DNA of 64,000 nucleotides from Ornithinimicrobium sufpigmenti. GTDB lineage: Bacteria > Actinomycetota > Actinomycetes > Actinomycetales > Dermatophilaceae. Made by a program: the position numbers and the translations under genes. Every line of letters starts with the position of its first letter. Within the stretch, counting starts at the first letter, position 1. The notes beneath the pieces are model-generated. The model worked only from the letters and a program-made list of their open reading frames with translations. It was not told where the DNA came from and ran no database searches. Below, piece after piece: positions 55,482 to 64,000 of this stretch. The stretch covers positions 620,001-684,000 of the forward strand of contig NZ_CP036403.1 in the NCBI RefSeq assembly GCF_004322775.1. Direction: 5' to 3'.

Positions 55482-58400
55482 GTGGCACGTAGGAAGCCGA
55501 AGCGAGGGAAGAGGCGGCAGCGACCCCGTCAGCAGCCCACTGTGCCCTCGAAGCCTTCCGGCCCGCCCGACGAACCGGATACCTCGGACCGCCTCATCGA
55601 TGAGTGGAGCGGAACGAGAAGTGGTGCTTGGGCCAGCAGGGGGTTCGACTTCCAACACACCGTGGCAGCCTGGCTCGCCGCTCGACTGATTGCGGGCGAT
55701 CTTCACGCCCAGCGTCTCGTCCCCGAAGGACTCGAGGACGTCACTATCGAATCCGAGACATCTCGGCATGTTCAGATCAAGTCACGAGGAGAGCATCTTG
55801 GTCTCTTCCCCGTGGGAACGGCGAGTAGTCACATCGTGGATGCATGGCTCCGACACCGAGAACGCGGCCGTGGATCGGAGAGCCTTACCGTCGTGTTCGA
55901 GCGCGGCATCGAGGGTGCGACTGGACTCTCACGGTTCGACACACCACTCAGCAACTCGCTCAGCCAGGATTCGCTGCTACGACTAAGTATCAGCGCCACG
56001 GCGCTCAAGCGAGGGCTCAAAGAAGGTGAGGTGCAGGAGCTACTCGAAGCGACGACCGTCTACGGAGCCTCTTGGTTGGCAGTCGAGGAAGACAGCAGGA
56101 CACTACTTGGAGCAACCTTCGAGAGGTTGCAGCCAGCAGCACTCAACTACCTTGCACGCGAACTCCGCGTTGTGGCGGCGGAGATCGCCACGCTCAACGC
56201 ACCGGCCGAGTACACGCACAGACAGTCTCTCGACCGAAGCGAGTTAACCCGGCGCTGCCAGCACTTCGTCGAGCAAGTTGACCTCGATGCGCTCGAAGCA
56301 GCAGTCACTCTGGGTCTGTGCTCACCTTTGTCACAATCTGAGCCAATGCACGATGAGCGCTTCTACGAAGGAGTTGCGACCCAGCCAGGGCATGTCGCGG
56401 CGGGTCTGGTCGTACCGCGAGCAGACTTGATCGGCGAGGCGGTAACCGGGATACAAGAGACATCGTCCGTCATCCTGACTGGGCCATCCGGCGTCGGGAA
56501 GAGCGCCCTACTCTGGTCAGTCCCGCAGGCCCTCCCTGGCGTCTTGTGGTTCCGCGTGAATCGACTTTCTCCCGCTGACGTACCCGAAGTACTCCGGCTG
56601 TGCCGCTCTCATCGAGTCTCTGACGCGAACCCCATCGGCCTCCTCATCGACGCGGCCGGCACAGGACTGTTCGAAGGTTGGTCAGTCCTACGCGAAGAGG
56701 TGGCAGCGACGCCAGGGCTCTTCAGCATCTCCACGTCCCGACACGAGGACCTCATATCGCTTGGTGATATATCGGGATGCACCACCATCGGCGTAACCCT
56801 GGACGAAGATGCTGCCGAAGCGATTTTCAACGGCCTCCGCGATCGAAATGCCACCCACTCTCCCTACTGGAGAGAGGCATACGAACAGGCCAGTGGCCTC
56901 ACTCTTGAGTTCACCCACATGCTCACGCGCGGTCAACGACTCAGTTCGGTCGTCACAGAACAGATCCGTCGCCGAGTCGCGGAGCGACGGAACGTCGAGC
57001 TGAACCTCCTGAGCCTGACTGCGACAGCTGACCAATGGTCCGCCAGCATTCCCGTCGACAGAGCCGCGGAGGCATGCGGAGTATCGCAACTTGAACTCCG
57101 AGAACCCATCGCGCGTCTAGCGGAGGAACACCTCCTGATCGAGCGCAACGGAACAATCTCGGGCGTGCATCAACTGCGATCGATCGCGATCTCAAATGCG
57201 ATCCATAACCAGCCTCCCCCCACTCTTGAACACACGATCAATCGACTGACCCCTGCCCTCGAACCTGAACAGATCAAGCGGTTCATACCGAACGCCCTAC
57301 GAGACGAACCACAGTTAGACCAGTTATTCCACAGCGCAGCACTGGACGAACGAAACGGTGCCGTCGAACTGACGGCGTATCTCCGAGGGCTACGTCTGTT
57401 CGACTTCTACGAGCGAGCACTCAACTGGAACAGCATTGCTCAGCAGCGCGGCGTCCCCCCAGCACACGAGCCCATTGCTCAACTGTTTGCCATCACAGGC
57501 GCCGCCGTTCCCGACTTCTTCCCGGACGAGGTCAATCGTGCAGTCTCGGACATGACGGCTGCACCGGAGGCTGCGCGAGGATCAACCGTGATCTCCGCGG
57601 CGGGTGCTCAGCGCTTCGCTGAAGCACTCGCTACAACGGACGACCTCCGTGTCGCGACCGAGCTTCTATTTGAGTTGGGACGAGGTGAGACCGAGATAGC
57701 GAGCGAATGTCAATCGAGATTCTCGACCCCAAGCCCACTCCTGGAAGCTGTACAGCGCGCACCCGTGGAACAAGTGGCAGACCTCGTGGTCACTGCCAAC
57801 TCAATCGACCCAAGTCTCGCACAGACATTTTTAGTTTCCTCTGGCGGCGAAGCCGCCTTGATGGCCAAGATCAGAGACCATGATCCATGGATCAGTGAAC
57901 TCCGGATTATCGATTCTGCTGACGGGCCGGTCGCCTACGCTCGCTCTCTCCATGTCTCTGATGCTGTCCACGGAGACCCCCACGACCGAGTGATCGCGCT
58001 CGGAAGGCTGCTCCTGCGCTCCTTTCCGAGAACTACACACGTTGACGTCAAGCTAGTACTCCCAGGCGGCCACGACTATCAGATCGGCGAGCACCAACTA
58101 GGTTCCACCAACCTTCGACGAGAATACGACCATTCCGAGCTGGAGGTGGCATGGAACCAGGAACGTATGCGGGTGACCAACGCCGTCCTTGGCGCCACCG
58201 ACACAGAACGTCTCGCAGCCGCACTGCCCCTGCTGGATACCACGGCGCAACTCACTACAATCCTTGGTAACACTTTCGCTGCCGCAGACGTTCGGCATGT
58301 CGACACCAATCAACTCGCGGATCAGATCAACTCGCTGGACGACCAAGCGAAACAGATCAGGCCACGCCTGAACAGCCGTGGACGAGTACTCAACATCGAT

Positions 58401-59492
58401 GGCGACAAAGAATCTGGATCGGTGACCACAGATCCGCTCTCCGGTCTGGTCACGGACCTCACCGGCAACATATTCCCTCGACTGACGACTCTGGATAACC
58501 CGGCAGCCATCGCCGCACACCTGAGCGATCAAGTGATCGCGAAATCACTGCGTCGCGCGCAAGAAGAGCCGTGGCATTTGCTGGGCTACGACACCTTCCC
58601 CGAGAGTCTCAAGTCCATTGAAAACGACCTGCATAACATCCTCGCCGTTGTTGCCGCGCTGGCCGCAGACTCGTCAGCGAACGTCGGGCTCATACGAGCA
58701 GCCCGCGCCGGAGGACATCAGGGAGCACTCCGCAGAGCGGCCGAGGCTGCCAGGCGACTTACGCGACGGCAGTTGCAAGCGCGGAAGACTCAACTGGAGC
58801 AGGTTGGCAAGGATCTCGGTCAGCAGTTTCGGGTACTCATGCCCAAGGACGATCAGTACCAGCTCGTATCCGAGCGCCTCGTAGCCGTAGATGTCCCGTC
58901 ACTCATCGACTGGAGCTACGCGCTGGAAGAGACCAGCACTGCAATCCAGGATGCGGGACTGCCCGGAGAGAAGTTCACGATCGTTCCGATCCGTAACGGA
59001 AAGCCAGTTGCACCGCTCGCCATGAGTTTGATCTCATCGCTCCTCCCCGCGGGAGACCTCGGCCAGTGGACAAGCTCTCTCGCTGAGGCGCACGAGACCC
59101 CACTGACAGACGCATTCGATGCAGCGATCGCATCGCTCCAAGTCGCCTCTGGAGTACTGGCACTGCCAGAGGCACGTCGTTCGCACCGCATCGTCGATCA
59201 GGTCGTGGAAACCGCGAAGCACGAGTTCATCCAGTCACGGCAGATACTCGAGCAGTCGCCGAGGGATGCGATCACAGAGCAGATCGCACAGCTCCTTGAC
59301 TCCCTAAACGACGCGTTGCTTGACGAAGAGGCCGGTGAAAGTGCCGGTGGGGACATCGCTAGTCAGTTGTTGCAGATGATGACACAAGGTCATCAGACGG
59401 AGTTGACGGTAGCTGTGTCGGTAGCGCGACTGATGTCGCTGGAGTGGGACATCGATAGGGACACAGCCGGGCAATTCTTTGAGATCGACTAG
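55482..59492 (+). CDS. Nuclease-STAND NTPase (Avs-like antiviral protein)
   Basis: 1336 residues. The N-terminal 200 or so look like a DUF4297/Cap4-type dsDNA nuclease: ASRGFDFQHTVAAWLAARLI, then PEGLEDVTIE and HVQIKSRGE (Asp86, Gln98, Lys100 as PD-(D/E)xK residues). A P-loop NTPase follows with VILTGPSGVGKSALLW (334-341) and GLLIDAAG, then a long helical C-terminal half (about 600-1336) that would serve as sensor. This nuclease-STAND-sensor layout is that of Avs proteins, which assemble on phage proteins and cut DNA. GTG start. Base composition is lower in GC than the rest, and it uses TTA codons. The family label is my inference; no exact subfamily is claimed. Confidence 0.7.
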   Translation: MARRKPKRGKRRQRPRQQPTVPSKPSGPPDEPDTSDRLIDEWSGTRSGAWASRGFDFQHTVAAWLAARLIAGDLHAQRLVPEGLEDVTIESETSRHVQIKSRGEHLGLFPVGTASSHIVDAWLRHRERGRGSESLTVVFERGIEGATGLSRFDTPLSNSLSQDSLLRLSISATALKRGLKEGEVQELLEATTVYGASWLAVEEDSRTLLGATFERLQPAALNYLARELRVVAAEIATLNAPAEYTHRQSLDRSELTRRCQHFVEQVDLDALEAAVTLGLCSPLSQSEPMHDERFYEGVATQPGHVAAGLVVPRADLIGEAVTGIQETSSVILTGPSGVGKSALLWSVPQALPGVLWFRVNRLSPADVPEVLRLCRSHRVSDANPIGLLIDAAGTGLFEGWSVLREEVAATPGLFSISTSRHEDLISLGDISGCTTIGVTLDEDAAEAIFNGLRDRNATHSPYWREAYEQASGLTLEFTHMLTRGQRLSSVVTEQIRRRVAERRNVELNLLSLTATADQWSASIPVDRAAEACGVSQLELREPIARLAEEHLLIERNGTISGVHQLRSIAISNAIHNQPPPTLEHTINRLTPALEPEQIKRFIPNALRDEPQLDQLFHSAALDERNGAVELTAYLRGLRLFDFYERALNWNSIAQQRGVPPAHEPIAQLFAITGAAVPDFFPDEVNRAVSDMTAAPEAARGSTVISAAGAQRFAEALATTDDLRVATELLFELGRGETEIASECQSRFSTPSPLLEAVQRAPVEQVADLVVTANSIDPSLAQTFLVSSGGEAALMAKIRDHDPWISELRIIDSADGPVAYARSLHVSDAVHGDPHDRVIALGRLLLRSFPRTTHVDVKLVLPGGHDYQIGEHQLGSTNLRREYDHSELEVAWNQERMRVTNAVLGATDTERLAAALPLLDTTAQLTTILGNTFAAADVRHVDTNQLADQINSLDDQAKQIRPRLNSRGRVLNIDGDKESGSVTTDPLSGLVTDLTGNIFPRLTTLDNPAAIAAHLSDQVIAKSLRRAQEEPWHLLGYDTFPESLKSIENDLHNILAVVAALAADSSANVGLIRAARAGGHQGALRRAAEAARRLTRRQLQARKTQLEQVGKDLGQQFRVLMPKDDQYQLVSERLVAVDVPSLIDWSYALEETSTAIQDAGLPGEKFTIVPIRNGKPVAPLAMSLISSLLPAGDLGQWTSSLAEAHETPLTDAFDAAIASLQVASGVLALPEARRSHRIVDQVVETAKHEFIQSRQILEQSPRDAITEQIAQLLDSLNDALLDEEAGESAGGDIASQLLQMMTQGHQTELTVAVSVARLMSLEWDIDRDTAGQFFEID

Positions 59493-59959
59493 ACAGATGA
59501 CCGACGACCCCGGGAGCGGATTATTCCGCCACAGGCCACGACCGCAGAACGCACCGTCTCATCGCCGACCCCCAGTTCGGTCGCGACTTCTTCGAGAGTC
59601 ATGCCCTGCTCGTACAGCCGAGCCGCCTCGCGACGTCCGGGCTCATCCAAACCGCGTCGGCGCACCGCGACACCTGCCTGCGCAGCGAGCCGATGCACAG
59701 TCGTGCGATGTATCCCGAACCGCCGCGACAGCTCATCGACCGGCGCTCCTTCGGCGTACTCCTCAGCCAGCGCAGCCCGATTCGGGACACTCAAACGGGT
59801 TTGAGGACGGGGCGAATTTTTCACGACCGGGCCGCGCATATCCTCGATAGGCTGAGGCTCAGGACGCGACACACGACGCCGCGATCCCCGCAGAACGCGG
59901 CGAATCAGCGTCATGAGTGGCTTGCGCGGGTTTGAGAACCACCCAGCGACGTGCACCAC
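59489..59959 (-). CDS. HTH ORF, likely the detached C-terminus of the integrase
   Basis: 156 residues as drawn (GTG 59959; another start is ATG 59914). Two helix-turn-helix units: ELSRRFGIHRTTVHRLAAQA and MTLEEVATELGVGDETVRSA. The first residues (MVHVAG) come from chromosomal DNA and the 10-bp core (59943-59952); the remaining 150 belong to the element. The frame on the core is the same as in the integrase gene, so excision would join integrase residue Gly543 to Trp of this ORF (WFSNPRKPL). Its stop overlaps the Avs-like stop (CTAG). Confidence 0.7.
   Translation of the reverse strand: MVHVAGWFSNPRKPLMTLIRRVLRGSRRRVSRPEPQPIEDMRGPVVKNSPRPQTRLSVPNRAALAEEYAEGAPVDELSRRFGIHRTTVHRLAAQAGVAVRRRGLDEPGRREAARLYEQGMTLEEVATELGVGDETVRSAVVACGGIIRSRGRRSSV
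59943..59952. repeat. Right attachment core (attR), CCAGCGACGT
   Basis: Exact copy of the left core at 18382-18391, same orientation. To the left are element genes; to the right DUF3052 and other chromosomal genes. Core-to-core distance is 41,561 bases. Confidence 0.65.
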
Positions 59960-60026
59960 GGACGGCCCGTTGTCCGGTCGTCAGCGGCATGACAAGCAGC
60001 ATCGATGCGGACCCCACCTGGTCGGG

Positions 60027-60488
60027 ATGGGCGCTACCGTCGAGCCTGTGACGGAGGCGCGGCAGCAGCGGACGGTGGCGCAGAAGATGGGTGTCCGCGC
60101 CGGCACCAGGGCGCACGTGGTCGGGGCGCCGGCGTCGGCACTGGCGGCGATGAGCCTGCCGGATCTCGAGGTCACCGACGCACTGGACGGCGAGTTCGAC
60201 TATCTGCACCTGTTCGTCACCCGCCAGGAGCAGCTGAGCGCGCAGTTCGGCACGCTGCGCGACCGGCTGGGTCCCGGCGGGATGCTGTGGGTCTCCTGGC
60301 CGAAAGGGCGCAGGTACGGCACGGACCTGACGATGAGGTCCGTCATCGCGATCGGCTAAGACCACAACATGGTCGAGAGCACCTGCCTGCGCATCGACGA
60401 GGTCTGGGCCGGGCTGAAGTTCACCCACCCCGTCCCGGGCAAGCACTACGCCAACAGCTACGGCACCCTGCCCGGTCAACGGCCCTGA
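60027..60488 (+). pseudogene. DUF3052 family gene with an in-frame TAA
   Basis: The reading from ATG 60027 (VAQKMGVRAGTRAHVVGAP, DALDGEFDYLHLFVTRQEQL, GMLWVSWPKGRRYGTDLTM) matches DUF3052. It meets TAA at 60357-60359 in SVIAIG-stop-DHNMVEST. After it the same frame continues as normal family sequence (LRIDEVWAGLKFTHPVPGKH) to a TGA at 60486-60488. The family has Tyr here (GYDH), so a single TAC-to-TAA change explains it. The protein would lose about 42 residues. Function of the family is unknown. Confidence 0.8.
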
Positions 60489-60568
60489 CACAGCGTTGCG
60501 GGGGCGCTGAGGGGTGCCCGCCGTCGGACAGGGCGTCACACGTCCAGCCGTGCCCCAGGCCGCCCGTC

Positions 60569-63061
60569 CTACAGGCCCCGCCCCCCGTCGATCACTGACG
60601 GGTCGGTCCCGCGAGTGGCGTCCGCGCTCGCGGCGCCCTCGCTGCCGGCCCAGAGCAGGGCCCGCGCGACGAGGGCGTACTGGCCCTTGGGGTGGGCGCG
60701 GAACAGTGGCTCGGAGCCGAAGAGCACCGCGCGCGCTCCTGATGCCGTGTCGCCGCTGACCACCAGCGCCTGGCCGACGGCCGCCTCCTGGCCGCCGTCG
60801 GTGCCGCCGGTCCAGTGCCCCGAGACGAGCGGATCAGCGGTGAGCCGCTGGTCGGCCCGCACGTCGGGGCCCAGCTGGGTGAACCAGAGGGGAGAGTAGA
60901 CGAAGGTGTGCTCGGTGGCTGCCGAGGCCACGGGGCTCGCGGGGTCGGAGGCGACCCGCACCACGCCGTTGGCGTCGGCCCGGCCGGAGACGACGGTGAC
61001 GTCGAGGAGGTTGAGCGCGTCGTTGATCTCCGCGCCCACGCTGCCGCGTCCGACGAACCCTCCGCCGGTCTCGACGAAGGATCGCAGCTCAGCCCGTGCC
61101 TCAGCCCCCAGCTCGCGCCAGGAGATCCCGCTGGAGACGTAGAGGGCGTCGAGGGCAGACAGGTCGAGCCCGGCGTTGAGGCTGCGGGTGGTGACCGGCT
61201 CCACGGTCAGCCCCATCTCGCCGAACGCCCACCTCTCCTCAGCGGTGCCAGCCACACCCACGACGCTCGCGGAAGGCGGCAGGGGCTCCCCGCCGGCGTC
61301 GACGGGCGCCTGCTCGAGGGTCACGCCGTGCACCTCGGTGGCATTGCCGGCGGCCCACGGGTAGCGGTACGGCACCAGCACGCTGCCGTCGGACAGCAGC
61401 TCGACGGGGACCCCCTGCCCGAGCAGGGTGGCCACGGCCTGGACGTCGGCGGGGTCGGCCATCGGCAGGACCCATCCGGTAGAGCTGTCCGCGAGGTCCC
61501 CCGTGGCGTCGGCGGCCTCGACGTCGGTGCCCACGACCCGCAGGGGGTACCGCTCCGGCACGGTCACCACGTCGGCGCCCCACAGCTGCCCCAGGCTCCA
61601 ACCGGAGATGTCGTACATCGCCTCCACCCGGTCGGTCAGGTCGCCGCCCCGGCCGAGGATCGCGTTGGCGACCGCGCGCTTGGCCTGGTGCTGGTCGACC
61701 ACATAGCTCCCCGCCGGGTAGCTGCGGCCGGCGATCGCGGTGTCGTGGTCCAGGCGGGTGACCTCGACATCGTTGGCGACCAGGTGGTTCACCAGGCGGG
61801 CGGCGGCGGGCGCCGAGCGCTGGGCCTCACCCGCGGGTATGACGTAGGCCCGGGGGAAGGTCGTGGTGTAGACGTCCTCGGGCCCGATGACCCCGAACAG
61901 TCCCTCCTCGACGGGCCGCTGACGCTCCCCGGCGGCGGCGCGACGGAAGATCTCGACGTGGTCGGCGAGCAGCTCGGTGCGGTGCTCGACGGCATACTCC
62001 ATCGTGGCGGTGAGCGCGGCCAGGGCGATCTCGGTGTTGACGGACGCGCGCCTGCGCAGCTCTTCCTCGGGCAGCTCGTAGCTGGAGCCGTTGACGCGCA
62101 GGGGGAGCTCGACGGTGTGCGCGACCGCCCCGTGCAGTGCGGCATACTGCGGCACGAAGATCGGGGGCCAGCCGTCCCAGCCCTGCTCCCAGTCGCGCAG
62201 CGGGATCTGGACGGGGCGGACGCCGTCGGCGCCGCCCAGCTCGAGCGCGCCGATCGCCCGCTCGATCTCCAGGGCGAGGGGGTAGGAGTGGCGGACGAGC
62301 AGGTCGAACTCGTAGTTGTCGCCGTGCGGGGGCGTCGTGGGCTCCACGAGGGTGCCGTTGACGTAGCCGTGGAGGTCGACCAGCAGGGCGGGCTGGGTCC
62401 GGATCAGCGCCTCCCGCAGCGCCACGGTCTCCGGCTGCGTCGCGGTGATCAGGTCCCGGTTGAGGTCGAAGCCGTGGGCGTTGCGGCGGTCGCCCTCGAC
62501 GCGGCCGTCGGGGTTGGCGGAGAGAAGCAGGTGGATCCGCGTGCTCCCCAGGAGCGCCTCGACCGCCGGATCCTCGGAGGTGGCGTAGTCCTCCACGAGC
62601 CGGAGGGCGGCGTCCGTGCCCTCCCACTCGTTGCCGTGGATGTTGGCGTTGACGAAGATCGGCACCTTGTAGCTGCGGGCCAGCCCCTGGTCCTTGGCTG
62701 CCTGGTCCGGCCGGTCGGTGATCCGCTCCCGCATCCGGTCCTGCTGACGGGCCTGGGCGGGACTCTCGGGGGCGGTGAGTGTCACCAGCAGCAGGTCGCG
62801 CCCCTGGGCGGAGCTGCCGATCGCCTCGACGCTGACCCGGTCGGAGGCACCCGCCAGGCCTTCGAGCCGTGGGCGCAGCTCGTCGTACGCAGCCAGCCCG
62901 AGGCGCAGGGATGCGTCCTGCTCGTCCGCCACCGGCTCGACCACGGGCTCTGGATGGGCAGCCACCCCGGTGCCGGAGGACGGTAGCGGTGCGAGCGTCA
63001 CGGCGGCACCGAGCGCCGCCGCAGCGGCGACGGCTCGCATCGGGCGCCGAGCGCGCGTCAT
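60569..63061 (-). CDS. Secreted M14-family zinc carboxypeptidase
   Basis: 830 residues. Signal peptide about 1-35, no sorting motif seen. M14 site: His142 and Glu145 (NIHGNEWEG), Arg202 (DLNRD), His231 (VDLHGYVNGT). The catalytic domain spans about 55-350. The C-terminal half is a further alpha/beta region with a glutamine amidotransferase-like look (LDALYVSSGISWRELG, GGGFVGRGSVGAEI), as in other large actinobacterial M14 proteins. It probably trims peptides outside the cell. ATG 63061 or 63040. Confidence 0.85.
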   Translation of the reverse strand: MTRARRPMRAVAAAAALGAAVTLAPLPSSGTGVAAHPEPVVEPVADEQDASLRLGLAAYDELRPRLEGLAGASDRVSVEAIGSSAQGRDLLLVTLTAPESPAQARQQDRMRERITDRPDQAAKDQGLARSYKVPIFVNANIHGNEWEGTDAALRLVEDYATSEDPAVEALLGSTRIHLLLSANPDGRVEGDRRNAHGFDLNRDLITATQPETVALREALIRTQPALLVDLHGYVNGTLVEPTTPPHGDNYEFDLLVRHSYPLALEIERAIGALELGGADGVRPVQIPLRDWEQGWDGWPPIFVPQYAALHGAVAHTVELPLRVNGSSYELPEEELRRRASVNTEIALAALTATMEYAVEHRTELLADHVEIFRRAAAGERQRPVEEGLFGVIGPEDVYTTTFPRAYVIPAGEAQRSAPAAARLVNHLVANDVEVTRLDHDTAIAGRSYPAGSYVVDQHQAKRAVANAILGRGGDLTDRVEAMYDISGWSLGQLWGADVVTVPERYPLRVVGTDVEAADATGDLADSSTGWVLPMADPADVQAVATLLGQGVPVELLSDGSVLVPYRYPWAAGNATEVHGVTLEQAPVDAGGEPLPPSASVVGVAGTAEERWAFGEMGLTVEPVTTRSLNAGLDLSALDALYVSSGISWRELGAEARAELRSFVETGGGFVGRGSVGAEINDALNLLDVTVVSGRADANGVVRVASDPASPVASAATEHTFVYSPLWFTQLGPDVRADQRLTADPLVSGHWTGGTDGGQEAAVGQALVVSGDTASGARAVLFGSEPLFRAHPKGQYALVARALLWAGSEGAASADATRGTDPSVIDGGRGL

Positions 63062-63261
63062 ACCTGTCCTTCCGGGGAGTACCGGGGGATCCTATCGGTC
63101 ACGGCCCCGGCGCGGAACGGCCTGTGGAGCAAGTATGCCGTGGGGTGCCGACAGACGGGTGCGGGAGAGGTGGCGGTCGTGGTCGCTGGGTAATTCCGCA
63201 GGTGGTGGGCGGGGTGCGGAATCTCTTCCCGGGCTCGCACGTTTATTCTGGAGAACAGTGA

Positions 63262-63287
63262 CACCATCGGCCGACCGGCCGATGGTG
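63262..63287. promoter_or_regulatory. 11-bp perfect hairpin in the leader of the Bax1-like gene
   Basis: CACCATCGGCC (63262-63272) and GGCCGATGGTG (63277-63287) pair around GACC. It lies 21 bases before the ATG at 63309 and is either a leader structure or an operator. Confidence 0.5.
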
Positions 63288-63308
63288 CCGTACGACCTCG
63301 GAGGTTCC

Positions 63309-64000
63309 ATGGCCGTCAACCCGGTCTTCAACCGTATCGACAAGGAGGCCGCCCAGGGTGGCTATGCCGGTTTCGGCCAGCAGCAGCCCGGCGCATACCC
63401 GCCGCCCCAGGGGGCCCCGCACATCCCGGCCCAGGGGGGATACCCCGGGCCTTCGGAGAGCTTGACCGACGAGCAGCTGCGCCAGATGTACGCGCAGGCG
63501 CCGGCCGGCCCCGCCGAGACGGGCCGGCTGACGTTGGACGACGTCGTGATGAAGTCGCTGATGCTCTTCGGTGTCGTCGTCGCCGTCGCGGCCGGCACCT
63601 GGTTCGTCGTCGGGGGACAGCCGGGCATCGCGATGCCGATCTGGCTGCTGGGCATGTTCGGCTCGCTCGCGCTGAGCTTCGCCATCGGCTTCAAGAAGGA
63701 GGTCAGCGTCCCGCTGATCCTCACCCACGCCGTGCTCCAGGGACTGTTCCTGGGTGCGGTCAGCGCCACCTTCGACATGATGTGGCCCGGCGTCGTGTCC
63801 ACCGCCGTGATCGCCACGATGGCCACCTTCGCCGGCATGTTCATCGGCTGGAAGGCCGGCTTCATCCGGGTGACCAGCAAGTCGCGGCGGATCTTCGGCT
63901 TGGCCGCGATGGGCTACCTCGTCTTCCTGCTCGTCAACCTGGGTGCCTCCTTCCTGGGCTTCGGTGACGGCTGGGGTCTCTACGGTGGGCAGTTCGGCTG
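63309..64000 (+). CDS. Bax inhibitor-1/YccA-like membrane protein, 3' end missing
   Basis: 230 codons are present and the frame is open at the window edge. N-terminal Gly/Pro/Gln-rich tail (1-60), then LTLDDVVMKSLMLFGVVVAV and repeated helices (about 85-105, 110-128, 135-155, 160-180, 195-215) typical of the actinobacterial Bax1-I family, commonly about 280 residues. The ATG at 63309 has GGAGG four bases upstream. Role in bacteria: a probable calcium-leak or stress membrane protein. Confidence 0.85.
   Translation, partial: MAVNPVFNRIDKEAAQGGYAGFGQQQPGAYPPPQGAPHIPAQGGYPGPSESLTDEQLRQMYAQAPAGPAETGRLTLDDVVMKSLMLFGVVVAVAAGTWFVVGGQPGIAMPIWLLGMFGSLALSFAIGFKKEVSVPLILTHAVLQGLFLGAVSATFDMMWPGVVSTAVIATMATFAGMFIGWKAGFIRVTSKSRRIFGLAAMGYLVFLLVNLGASFLGFGDGWGLYGGQFG

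Noticed and set aside
59905..60030. Similarity of GCGGGTTTGAGAACC...GCACCA at the right border to the tRNA T arm and CCA end
   Set aside because: Only a few bases match and the alignment needs gaps; the 10-bp core is a better supported border.
60357..60359. Suppression of the DUF3052 TAA by the nearby UAA-anticodon tRNA
   Set aside because: Anticodon UAA reads codon UUA, not UAA; a suppressor would need anticodon UUA.

Overview
The window is very GC-rich and looks like a chromosome segment of a Micrococcales actinobacterium. An Intrasporangiaceae or Ornithinimicrobiaceae-like host is my inference. The support is the classical actinobacterial gene order mfd, lipoprotein, mazG, eno, ftsB-like, DUF501, ppx, together with GTG starts, ATGA-coupled operons and almost no TTA codons in the housekeeping genes. 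The window carries one integrated conjugative element of about 41.6 kb.

Left chromosome (1-18364): the start of a pspA gene and a TPM-domain membrane protein (minus strand), the transcription-repair coupling factor mfd, and the housekeeping run lipoprotein-mazG-eno-ftsB-DUF501-ppx. Then comes a self-contained operon of subtilisin-like protease, ECF-type sigma factor, small unknown protein and TPR-CHAT protease. A family-5-type uracil-DNA glycosylase and a class I-shaped tRNA with a UAA anticodon end this part.

Integrated element (about 18382-59952): it is bounded by a 10-bp direct repeat, CCAGCGACGT, 17 bases past the tRNA and just before the resumed chromosome. Gene order from the left is: large serine integrase; SSB-like and DUF4913-like genes; T4SS genes (coupling protein, VirB4-like ATPase, SCO6880-type protein, VirB6/TrbL-like protein, two small VirB2-like proteins, an M23 peptidase and a VirB8-sized membrane protein); ParB-like, DUF2637, Prim-Pol and ArdC genes; then cargo; then a MobF relaxase. 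The repeat lies in the same reading frame inside the integrase gene and inside a helix-turn-helix ORF at the far right end. The excised circle should therefore encode one longer integrase, about 693 codons, that integration splits in two.

Cargo (39.2-49 kb) looks like ribosome and drug resistance: a Cfr-like 23S rRNA methylase, a Cmx-like chloramphenicol exporter, a zinc-ribbon L32 paralogue, short leader peptides, two copies of an AraC regulator, a DHA2 exporter with a TetR regulator and palindromic operator, and a single-chain PheRS-like synthetase. Defence genes (49.3-51.2 kb and 55.5-59.5 kb) comprise a type II Thoeris-like pair (TIR protein; two-helix membrane macro-domain protein) coupled to a HIT hydrolase gene, and a 1336-residue nuclease-STAND (Avs-like) protein.

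Right chromosome (from about 59953): a DUF3052 gene broken by a single in-frame TAA, a secreted M14 carboxypeptidase, and the start of a Bax inhibitor-1-like membrane protein that runs off the window.
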